Below, in pieces: positions 1 to 4,891 of a DNA stretch of 8,555 nucleotides. The position numbers were made by a program, and so were the translations under genes. Numbering within the stretch: the stretch's first letter is position 1; every line of letters begins with the position of its first letter. The DNA is from Chitinophagales bacterium (lineage in GTDB: Bacteria; Bacteroidota; Bacteroidia; Chitinophagales; Saprospiraceae), in NCBI GenBank assembly GCA_013297575.1, contig JAAFHO010000212.1, positions 1 to 8,555 on the forward strand, in the 5' to 3' direction. A model generated the notes under the pieces. That model did no database searches. It was given only the letters and a program-made list of their open reading frames with translations, and was not told the origin of the DNA.

Positions 1-514
1 CCGCTCCAAATACATCTGCAGTTAAATCACCCGTAAAATTATTACCATTGTAACTTACATTTACAGGAAACACTTCTGTTCCCTCTACAGCCAAACAACT
101 GGCTTTGACCCTAATTTTATAGCGAAGTTCGTTACCCCCTACAATATTACTTCCTTTTGAGATCGTAAATATAGGGTTAGTGACGGATGCCGAAGTTTGG
201 GCGATACTTAAACCGCCAATCTGCGAAACGAGCATCATACTGCCTGGCACATACTCCAGTCCAGGGGGCATAGGCATGGTAACCACCGCAGTAGTCCCTC
301 CATTGGTAGAAAATTGAATAGTACCCTGCAATTCAGCCTCCCCAAAACACTTGCTGATATCAGGTGCATTGGCTGCATTAGGATCAATAATATTGACTTG
401 AGCATATATTTCTATACCACTTAACAGGAAAACAGCAACACATAAGTTGGTAAATATTTTGAAATATGAGCAATTTAAATTGCTAAAGCATGAAGAAGTA
501 AAAGTGTTTTTCAT
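1..514 (-). CDS. Secreted surface/adhesin-like protein, N-terminal part (3' end outside window)
   Basis: An open frame of 171 codons runs from an ATG at 514 to the window edge without a stop. The product starts MKNTFTSSCFSN and has a hydrophobic stretch at about residues 19-36 ending IEIYAQ, which reads as a Sec signal peptide with cleavage near the YA-Q junction. The mature part is rich in Thr, Ser, Gly, Val and Asn, with alternating hydrophobic residues and patterns such as MPPGLEYVPGS and NELRYKIRVKASC. This resembles the beta-sandwich, DUF11-like repeats of large Bacteroidota surface proteins, which often end in a gliding-motility or type IX secretion sorting domain. That C-terminus is outside the window, so the sorting route is inference. 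The frame has no internal stop, and the leader matches the strand of the neighbouring genes. I do not recognise a named family; function as an adhesin or cell-surface structural protein is a guess from composition. Confidence 0.72.
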   Translation of the reverse strand, partial: MKNTFTSSCFSNLNCSYFKIFTNLCVAVFLLSGIEIYAQVNIIDPNAANAPDISKCFGEAELQGTIQFSTNGGTTAVVTMPMPPGLEYVPGSMMLVSQIGGLSIAQTSASVTNPIFTISKGSNIVGGNELRYKIRVKASCLAVEGTEVFPVNVSYNGNNFTGDLTADVFGA

Positions 515-520
515 GAACAC

Positions 521-559
521 GAGATAAAAAAAATGAAAAAAGGAAAGAAAAAAGAAAAA
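521..559. other. Purine-rich tract in the leader of the surface-protein gene
   Basis: On the plus strand 37 of 39 bases are purines, with 25 uninterrupted ones at 535-559. Seen from the surface-protein gene this is a polypyrimidine 5' leader just ahead of its ATG at 514. It contains several homopolymeric runs, including A8 at 526-533. The rest of 560-703 is very AT-rich and shows no gene. Confidence 0.6.
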
Positions 560-571
560 TTAACGCTATAA

Positions 572-579
572 CAAACGTA
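572..579 (-). promoter_or_regulatory. Candidate -7 element for the surface-protein gene
   Basis: Read on the minus strand this is TACGTTTG, an exact match to the Bacteroidota -7 consensus TAnnTTTG. It would place the transcription start near 566 and give a leader of about 52 nt. I see no convincing TTG at the -33 position. A second near-match, GACCTTTG, lies at 590-597 on the same strand. Promoter position is therefore uncertain. Confidence 0.35.
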
Positions 580-703
580 ATTTAATCACAAAGGTCACAC
601 TTTTATTTTATTAATAGGTAATCATACACAATACAAAACACATAATAATTTAAAAAACTAATATACGCAACACCCAATAATATAATAAAAAAAACTAAGT
701 TAT

Positions 704-734
704 AAAAAAAGAGGCAACTCCCAAGAGCTGCCTC
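704..734 (-). terminator. Rho-independent terminator downstream of mscL
   Basis: On the minus strand GAGGCAGCTC, loop TTGG, GAGTTGCCTC forms a 10-bp stem with one G-U wobble (711-734), followed directly by seven T residues (710-704). It lies about 90 bp past the mscL stop and is the only clear hairpin between mscL and the surface-protein gene. It therefore separates those two transcription units. Confidence 0.85.
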
Positions 735-824
735 CAAAATTATTTTAAAGATTTTTCGCCATAACATCAATTTATTCCCTAGATGTTAAGTATTTCAAGG
801 ATTTATAAATGAAAAAAATTTCAC

Positions 825-1100
825 TTATTCAGCCTTTTTGCCTGCCGCTTTAACAAGAGAAAACAAGATAAGACCTAAGATAATAAAACCAATAACTGCA
901 TTGATAAAATTACCAATTTTAATTGGGCCTAACATAATGGAACTGAAGTCCGGCTGACCACCTACCATTCCAATAATTGGAGTGATTACATCTGCAACCA
1001 AAGAATCAATAATTTTTTGGAAGCCTCCTGCTATCATAACGGCAATGGCCAAACCCAATACATCCCCACGAAGGAGAAACGCTTTTAATTCGCTAATCAT
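825..1100 (-). CDS. mscL: Large-conductance mechanosensitive channel MscL, short form
   Basis: MscL forms a homopentameric inner-membrane pore that opens under membrane tension and releases solutes during hypo-osmotic shock. The 91-residue product has the family layout: an amphipathic N-terminal helix (SELKAFLLRGDVLGLA), a first membrane helix with the small-residue gate region at 18-26 (AIAVMIAGG), then FQKIIDSLVADVITPIIG at 27-44, which aligns with the E. coli FGKIVSSLVADIIMP segment. A second membrane helix spans about residues 62-83 (IGNFINAVIGFIILGLI), ending in a short basic tail. I chose the ATG at 1100. The frame stays open 18 codons further to 1154, but the extra residues have no family counterpart and overlap a candidate promoter. 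At 91 residues it is shorter than the usual 120-150: the periplasmic loop is reduced and the C-terminal helical bundle is absent. Identification is firm from the TM1 region. Confidence 0.93.
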   Translation of the reverse strand: MISELKAFLLRGDVLGLAIAVMIAGGFQKIIDSLVADVITPIIGMVGGQPDFSSIMLGPIKIGNFINAVIGFIILGLILFSLVKAAGKKAE

Positions 1101-1141
1101 AATAAAATTCGTTTTGTTTTGATAAATAAAAAATAATGGGC

Positions 1142-1173
1142 GAAAGGTAAGCACATGCTAACCAATCATTCAA
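1142..1173 (-). promoter_or_regulatory. Candidate mscL promoter
   Basis: On the minus strand TTG (1171-1173) is followed after 21 bp by TACCTTTC (1142-1149), seven of eight positions agreeing with TAnnTTTG. The predicted start near 1136 leaves a leader of about 35 nt before the ATG at 1100. The 1174-1253 stretch behind it is nearly pure A/T and has no recognisable terminator for hemW. Confidence 0.45.
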
Positions 1174-1253
1174 AACAATTAACAAAAAAAATTTAAAATT
1201 TTATTTTGAAAATGAATTAAAAATCAATTTAAAAAAAACAAATAGAGTGAATA

Positions 1254-2381
1254 TCAATTCATAAACAATTCCATTGCGATACGATCAGCGAATAACCTGC
1301 CAGACTTGGTCAATAAATATGAATTATTAGTATATTCAACTAAACCTTGCAGCATATATTTGGAGACATCTTTTTCAAAAGTTTTTGTACCTTCTGGGTG
1401 TAACCGCTCTAAATCCGCAATTTTTACGCCCCAATGCGTCCTTAACATGGTCATAATATACTCATTAAACCGATCCCTGGCCGATAGTACTTCCAATTCT
1501 GTCAATAATTTACCTGTTTGTATGCCTGCAATATATTTAGCGTTATTGGCTACATTCCATTGTCTTGTTTTGCCATTAAAAGAGTGCGCAGAAGGCCCTA
1601 GCCCAAGATAATGCTCGCCTAGCCAATAATTGCTGTTATGTCGTGCATGACGGCCAGGATATGCAAAATTAGAAATTTCGTATTGTTCATAACCTGCTTT
1701 TTCGGTATAATCCATCAAGATTTCTAATTGTCGTGCCGACCGTTCTTCATCTACTGGTAAGGAGGTACCTTTTTTTACAAAATGATCTAATGCGGTGCCT
1801 TCTTCTATCGTAAGGGCGTAACAGGATAAATGAGGAATCTTATAATCAAATGCTATAGATAAATTCTTTTCCCAAACTTCGTCGGGTGTCGTGGGTGAAC
1901 CATAAATCAAATCTATAGTAAGGTTGTCAAAACCCGTCGAAAGCGCATCTTCCAGGCATTGTTGTGCATGAACGGCATTGTGCGCCCGATTCATCCATAC
2001 TAAGTCTTCGTTTTGAAACGATTGTACTCCAATGCTTAACCGATTGACGGAGGTATATTGTTTTAAATCCGTTAACCATACGTGCGACATATCATCGGGA
2101 TTCGATTCTAATGTGATTTCCGCATCGTGGGCCACCGAAAATAGAGATTGTGCATGCTCTAAAATACGGGTTATATCTTGTATCGGTAACAGGGAGGGCG
2201 TGCCTCCTCCGAAATAGATAGAATGCACTTTTTGGTCTCCTAAATATTTCTGAGACATGTCCATTTCTTTCAAAATAGCATCCACCATTATATCTCTATG
2301 CACCAGTGAGGTGCTAAAATGGAAATTACAATAATGACAAGCTTGTCTGCAAAAAGGAATGTGAATGTATATACCTGCCAT
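1254..2381 (-). CDS. hemW: HemW-like radical SAM haem chaperone
   Basis: HemW belongs to the oxygen-independent coproporphyrinogen oxidase-like radical SAM family. It is known to bind haem and deliver it to respiratory proteins, and many databases mislabel it as HemN. In this 375-residue product the 4Fe-4S cluster motif CxxxCxxC is at C11, C15 and C18, followed by N-F. A Phe here, instead of the fourth Cys of HemN (CxxxCxxCxC), is the HemW form. Other family marks are the SAM-binding IYFGGGTPSLL (55-65), LESNPDD (91-97), RLSIGVQSF (114-122) and HNSNYW (248-253), the last being HemW-typical; a HemN-type C-terminal domain follows at about 295-370. I placed the start at 2381 (MAGIYIHIPFC). The open frame continues to 2432, but those 17 residues are read out of the tandem repeat and match nothing in the family. 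It lies 95 bp downstream of the START-domain gene and is probably cotranscribed with it. Confidence 0.93.
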   Translation of the reverse strand: MAGIYIHIPFCRQACHYCNFHFSTSLVHRDIMVDAILKEMDMSQKYLGDQKVHSIYFGGGTPSLLPIQDITRILEHAQSLFSVAHDAEITLESNPDDMSHVWLTDLKQYTSVNRLSIGVQSFQNEDLVWMNRAHNAVHAQQCLEDALSTGFDNLTIDLIYGSPTTPDEVWEKNLSIAFDYKIPHLSCYALTIEEGTALDHFVKKGTSLPVDEERSARQLEILMDYTEKAGYEQYEISNFAYPGRHARHNSNYWLGEHYLGLGPSAHSFNGKTRQWNVANNAKYIAGIQTGKLLTELEVLSARDRFNEYIMTMLRTHWGVKIADLERLHPEGTKTFEKDVSKYMLQGLVEYTNNSYLLTKSGRLFADRIAMELFMN

Positions 2382-2392
2382 ATTTCGTTCGT

Positions 2393-2476
2393 GTGTCGGG
2401 GCAAACACGCAGGATCGCCAGTGTCGGGGCAAACACGCAGGATCGCCCGTGTCGGGGCAAACACGCAGGTTAGCCC
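2393..2476. repeat. Three perfect-phase tandem copies of a 28-bp GC-rich repeat
   Basis: Units lie at 2393-2420, 2421-2448 and 2449-2476. Each begins GTGTCGGGGCAAACACGC, and the first 21 bases are identical in all three. The last seven are GATCGCC-type in units 1 and 2 and diverge in unit 3. Each unit contains a partial dyad, GGGCAAAC against GTTAGCCC or GATCGCCC, separated by ACGCAG, so a single strand could fold into short GGGC/GCCC hairpins. The array exactly fills the space from the base after the START-gene stop to 11 bp before the hemW ATG. It is much more GC-rich than its surroundings. There are no spacers between units, so it is not a CRISPR array. Confidence 0.95.
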
Positions 2477-3163
2477 CTATTCTTTAATGTATGCCAATTT
2501 GGCTTTTTTGTACGTTGGTTGTTGTAATATGGTTTTCATATTTTTGATGGTTTCGCGCGGACCAACTTCAATTGCAGCATTCACTAACCAATCGGGAATA
2601 CTTCCTCCGGGGCTGGAATAAATATAGTATTCCACATATACCCACCCATTTGTCCCAGGAATAAGTGTCCACTTAGTGTTGGAATTGGTCATCCTTAAGT
2701 AGTTTTTTTCTTGGGGTATAAAAGTTGGATCTGCCACACTGGTTGAAGTGATTGTTTTTGTTTTGGGGTCTTGTTCCAATTTTGTGTGCATCACCACATC
2801 ACGATCATCCATTGGCCATGGAAAATCAAATTTGGAATGATAATACATCTCATTATCGCTTACTTTTTTGAGTAGTTTTGCTTCAGTAACTTTATACCCC
2901 CATTTTGGGAAATTTTCAACTTCGTTAAACAACTGAATAATACCCGAGAGTGAAGACTGAATAGAGGTTACTAATTTTATCTCATACACGGAGGTTGTCT
3001 TTTTGAAATAGACCTTAATACCATTTTTTTCACTTTTCAATTCCCAATCCTCTTGCGCCGAAGCAGCAAATGGGAGAAAAAGTAAGTTTAAAATAAATAG
3101 CATTGTTAGAATACGGAACATAGCCAATTTACATTTAATTATGGTTATAAACTGTGAATTCAT
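2477..3163 (-). CDS. Secreted START-domain (SRPBCC) lipid-binding-like protein
   Basis: The 228-residue product begins with a signal peptide whose hydrophobic core is LTMLFILNLLFLPF and whose AASAQ sequence (33-37) offers a cleavage site. After it comes a single START-like domain. Diagnostic stretches are GIKVYFKKT (48-56), FDFPWPMDDRDVV (112-124), the WTLIPG strand (165-170), and the C-terminal helix region IPDWLVNAAIEVGPRETIKNMK (189-210), all typical of START proteins with their hydrophobic pocket. Known START domains bind lipids or other hydrophobic ligands; the ligand here cannot be told. An inner ATG at 3121 (MFRILTML) would give a more compact signal peptide, so the start is 3163 or 3121. 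I kept the longer one because an AT-rich leader (TTAAAATATAAA) directly precedes it. It is probably the first gene of a unit with hemW. Confidence 0.85.
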   Translation of the reverse strand: MNSQFITIIKCKLAMFRILTMLFILNLLFLPFAASAQEDWELKSEKNGIKVYFKKTTSVYEIKLVTSIQSSLSGIIQLFNEVENFPKWGYKVTEAKLLKKVSDNEMYYHSKFDFPWPMDDRDVVMHTKLEQDPKTKTITSTSVADPTFIPQEKNYLRMTNSNTKWTLIPGTNGWVYVEYYIYSSPGGSIPDWLVNAAIEVGPRETIKNMKTILQQPTYKKAKLAYIKE

Positions 3164-3185
3164 TTTATATTTTAATAGAGTTTCA

Positions 3186-3224
3186 TATCAAACAAGTTCT
3201 AATCGTTTGATACCGTATTAGAAC
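3186..3224. repeat. Two interleaved perfect 8-bp inverted repeats
   Basis: Arm A is TATCAAAC (3186-3193) and its complement GTTTGATA is at 3205-3212. Arm B is GTTCTAAT (3196-3203) and its complement ATTAGAAC is at 3217-3224. The order is A-B-A'-B', so the two hairpins are mutually exclusive unless they form a pseudoknot. The connecting stretches are 2, 1 and 4 nt. The element ends 23 bp before the START-gene ATG at 3163. No T-run follows on either strand, so it is not a terminator. A double operator or a leader switch are the plausible readings. Confidence 0.75.
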
Positions 3225-3249
3225 GTAAAAAAGTCCAACTTGTTACCAA
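3220..3249 (-). promoter_or_regulatory. Weak candidate promoter for the START/hemW unit
   Basis: On the minus strand TTG (3247-3249) stands 19 bp before TACGTTCT (3220-3227), which keeps four of the six fixed positions of TAnnTTTG. If real, transcription would begin near 3214, and arm B' of the interleaved inverted repeats would overlap the -7 element. This favours an operator role for those repeats over an RNA pseudoknot. Confidence 0.25.
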
Positions 3250-3347
3250 TTTCCATAAAAATAAATCTTAAATTCACAATAACATGCCGATTATGGGTCA
3301 TTTGCTGCCCTACTTACTCCTCTAAATGTTAAAGTTTGAATTTGCCC

Positions 3348-3378
3348 TTGACAAGGTGGCAAAAAGCGGGTAACTTTG
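3348..3378 (+). promoter_or_regulatory. Strong Bacteroidota-type promoter reading into the candidate ncRNA
   Basis: TTG (3348-3350, within TTGACA) is followed after 20 bp by TAACTTTG (3371-3378), an exact TAnnTTTG match. This is the best promoter match in the window. The start would fall near 3382-3384. A dyad, TTTGCC (3341-3346) and CTTG-A-CAAG (3347-3355) with GGCAAA (3358-3363), overlaps the -33 element and could be an operator. No protein gene lies downstream on this strand before the terminator. Confidence 0.65.
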
Positions 3379-3382
3379 TATA

Positions 3383-3484
3383 GGTTTTTTGGGGTTATAT
3401 TTTGACGGTGGGTCGTTAATGACCTGCCGTCATTCCCCAAAAAAGGAAGCCAATCACGTTGTATAGTGATTGGCTTCTTTTTTT
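3383..3484 (+). ncRNA. Candidate structured small RNA of about 100 nt, unknown family
   Basis: The stretch between an exact Bacteroidota promoter and a strong terminator folds almost completely. The outer stem TTTTTTGGGG (3385-3394) pairs with CCCCAAAAAA (3435-3444). Inside it, TGACGG-TG-GGTC (3403-3414) pairs with GACC-TG-CCGTCA (3421-3432) around the loop GTTAAT; two central pairs are G-U wobbles. The terminator hairpin follows after GG. The predicted 5' end falls right at the base of the outer stem, which argues that promoter and fold belong together. No open frame of useful size exists on this strand here. It lacks the GGAA tetraloop and AGCAG of SRP RNA and the central bubble of 6S RNA, and it is not a tRNA. 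It is convergent with the second OmpH/Skp gene, ending 24 bp from that gene's stop. Function is unknown. Confidence 0.6.
3439..3484. terminator. Bidirectional rho-independent terminator
   Basis: A perfect 12-bp stem, GAAGCCAATCAC (3446-3457) with GTGATTGGCTTC (3466-3477), encloses an 8-nt loop. On the plus strand it is followed by T7 (3478-3484). On the minus strand it is followed by CC and T6 (3444-3439). It ends the ompH/skp transcripts from the right, 30 bp past the stop at 3508, and the candidate small RNA from the left. Confidence 0.92.
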
Positions 3485-3507
3485 AAGGAACTCTATTGGC
3501 GGCTCAA

Positions 3508-4044
3508 TTATTTACCACCAGCAGGTACAGCCGTAACAGGGAGACCCAATTTTGCTTTTACCAAATTAGTTACATCAAGAGATTCATCAGCGTAGAGCAA
3601 TACCTGAGTACTCACATCAAACACCATAAAGTAATTACCTTCTTTGGATACTGCTTTGAGTGCCTCGTTTACCTTTTCCAAAATAGGTTTGTACAAAATT
3701 TCGCGTTTTTTTGCAATTTCCTCTTCCATTGCTTGCGCAAAGGTATTGATGTCTGTTTCCTCTTTTTTGAGTTTTTCTTCCAAATCAGCGGCATCTTTAG
3801 GTGCAATTACACCTTTTTCCTGATCTGCCTGAAATTTTGCGGCTTTTTCTTGCAAAGCCTTTACCATATCCTGACCCTTCTTTTGCATCATGGTCTGAAA
3901 GGTTTGTAAATCACTATCCGCTGATTTCATTTCTGGCATTTCACCAACAAGAGCTAGTGAGTTGCAGTAACCAAATTTTTGTGCGAAAGTAACCGATGCT
4001 GATGCCAATACAAGGGCAAGGGTCAATACGAACGTCTTCTTCAT
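3508..4044 (-). CDS. OmpH/Skp family periplasmic chaperone, second of a tandem pair
   Basis: Skp-type chaperones hold unfolded outer-membrane proteins in the periplasm on their way to the Bam complex. The 178-residue product has a signal peptide MKKTFVLTLALVLASASVTFA with Q-K-F after the cleavage site, then the short N-terminal strand FGYCNSLALVGEMPEM (24-39). A long charged helical region follows at about 40-125 (EKLKKEETDINTFAQAMEEE), and then the closing segment YFMVFDVSTQVLLYADESLDVTNLV (138-162). Together these are the OmpH fold with coiled-coil tentacles. The tail ends PVTAVPAGGK, an Ala/Pro/Gly extension. I chose the ATG at 4044 because the 25 extra residues open to 4119 would bury the signal peptide. 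It lies 81 bp after the first paralogue and has its own candidate promoter. The two copies are diverged, as is usual for Bacteroidota pairs. Confidence 0.88.
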   Translation of the reverse strand: MKKTFVLTLALVLASASVTFAQKFGYCNSLALVGEMPEMKSADSDLQTFQTMMQKKGQDMVKALQEKAAKFQADQEKGVIAPKDAADLEEKLKKEETDINTFAQAMEEEIAKKREILYKPILEKVNEALKAVSKEGNYFMVFDVSTQVLLYADESLDVTNLVKAKLGLPVTAVPAGGK

Positions 4045-4081
4045 TGTTGTTTTAATATATGTTTCTGTGTAAAATACGAAG

Positions 4082-4089
4082 CAAAGGTA
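4082..4089 (-). promoter_or_regulatory. Candidate internal promoter between the two OmpH/Skp genes
   Basis: On the minus strand this reads TACCTTTG, an exact TAnnTTTG match, 37 bp before the ATG at 4044. Just upstream AGAATAT and ATATTCT (4090-4096 and 4103-4109) form a 7-bp hairpin or operator-like dyad. The -33 position reads TTTTC, so only half of the promoter is convincing. It would let the second chaperone be made separately from the first. Confidence 0.4.
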
Positions 4090-4125
4090 AGAATATTGTT
4101 TGATATTCTCGAAAACCAAATTAAA

Positions 4126-4638
4126 CTACTTTTTTAAGATTCCTTTAATATCGTCTGTTTTGTCATTTTTAGGATCAGCGAAGATCAAACCAGAAGAGGA
4201 TCCTTTATCAAAGATAAAATCAAAACCACGATTGGTGGCATACGAACTAATCGCGTTATACACTTTATCTTGAATCGGTTTAACGAGTTCTTCGCGTTTT
4301 TTAAATAGCGAACCTTCTGGGCCAAATTTTTGGCGTTGCAATTCACGCACTTCTTTCTCTTTTGCCGTGATTTCGTCTTCGCGTTGCTTTTTCATTTCCT
4401 CGCTCAACAAAACTTGTTCCGCTTGGTACTTACTGTATAAGCCTTTAATCTTATCTTGCTCAACAGCAATCTCTTGGCGCCATTGTGTAGCCACCTTATC
4501 CAATTGTTCTTGTGCTTTTTGATAATCGGGTAAGCCTTCTAATACTGCGGTTACATCCACTACGGCTATTTTTTGTGCCATGGCACTAAAGGTGATCAAG
4601 ATGGCAAAAAGTGCGGTCGAAAAAATTTTTTTGGACAT
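4126..4638 (-). CDS. OmpH/Skp family periplasmic chaperone, first of a tandem pair
   Basis: The 170-residue product carries a signal peptide (MSKKIFSTALFAILITFSAMA, then QK) and the family's opening strand KIAVVDVTAVLEGLPDYQKAQ at 23-43, close to the Skp consensus of a small beta strand, Asp, and a leucine-proline turn. A long coiled-coil region rich in Glu, Lys and Gln follows at about 40-125 (EEMKKQREDEITAKEKEVRE). Then comes the returning segment ISSYATNRGFDFIFDKGSSSGLIFADPKNDKTDDI (130-164), which closes the trimerisation body. In the family this protein binds unfolded outer-membrane proteins. It is the upstream member of a same-strand pair with a candidate promoter at 4738-4765 and a leader stem-loop at 4684-4705. 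No bamA is visible on its 5' side, where a metallopeptidase gene lies instead, and no murI follows the second copy. This differs from the bamA-skp-skp arrangement often seen in the phylum. Confidence 0.92.
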   Translation of the reverse strand: MSKKIFSTALFAILITFSAMAQKIAVVDVTAVLEGLPDYQKAQEQLDKVATQWRQEIAVEQDKIKGLYSKYQAEQVLLSEEMKKQREDEITAKEKEVRELQRQKFGPEGSLFKKREELVKPIQDKVYNAISSYATNRGFDFIFDKGSSSGLIFADPKNDKTDDIKGILKK

Positions 4639-4683
4639 GGTTAATAATCTGTTTTTAATGTTTGAATGTAGATATTTAGTTTA

Positions 4684-4705
4684 GGAACGATAAAACAATC
4701 GTTCC
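4684..4705 (-). promoter_or_regulatory. Stem-loop in the predicted leader of the OmpH/Skp mRNA
   Basis: GGAACGAT (4684-4691) and ATCGTTCC (4698-4705) form a perfect 8-bp stem with a 6-nt loop. No T-run follows on the minus strand, so it is not a good terminator. It sits about 45 bp before the ATG at 4638 and inside the leader predicted from the promoter at 4738-4765. A regulatory or mRNA-stabilising role, or an operator, is inference. Confidence 0.5.
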
Positions 4706-4737
4706 TCTGCAAACAAGGTATTGATCGTTTGACGGCC

Positions 4738-4765
4738 CAAAAATAGGGGCTTGCCTAATAATCAA
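4738..4765 (-). promoter_or_regulatory. Candidate promoter of the OmpH/Skp pair
   Basis: On the minus strand TTG (4763-4765) is followed after 17 bp by TATTTTTG (4738-4745), an exact TAnnTTTG. Transcription would start near 4732 and produce a leader of about 94 nt. The spacing is at the short end of the known range. Confidence 0.5.
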
Positions 4766-4891
4766 CTGCCTTCTGACGGGAGAATACAAAAATGAGTTGC
4801 TTGCAAATTTTAATAATTTTGACGTATTAAGATCCAATTAATTGATAATCAACATTTTAATAAAAACGCCCTTTTAGATTAGTGCAAATCA

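Noticed and set aside
1101..1154. N-terminal extension of MscL
   Set aside because: MscL proteins begin a few residues before the FLLRG segment, and the extension overlaps the candidate promoter.
2382..2432. N-terminal extension of HemW
   Set aside because: The 17 extra residues are translated from the tandem repeat and have no family counterpart; MAGIYIHIPFC at 2381 fits the HemW start exactly.
2393..2476. CRISPR array
   Set aside because: The three 28-bp units abut with no spacers, and no cas-like gene is nearby, so this is a plain tandem repeat.
2319..2621. 100-codon plus-strand open frame across the repeats
   Set aside because: It lies antisense to two well-supported genes and the repeat array, and its product shows no recognisable motif.
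3293..3373. Two tiny plus-strand reading frames (10 and 15 codons) placed head to tail before the candidate ncRNA
   Set aside because: They are too short to judge, and the second overlaps the -33 region and the first bases of the -7 element of the promoter. No promoter is seen ahead of them.
3383..3484. SRP (4.5S) RNA or 6S RNA
   Set aside because: The GGAA tetraloop with its asymmetric loop is missing, and there is no large central bubble; the length and fold also differ.
4045..4119. N-terminal extension of the second OmpH protein
   Set aside because: It would place 25 residues ahead of a textbook signal peptide starting at the ATG at 4044, and it covers a candidate -7 element.
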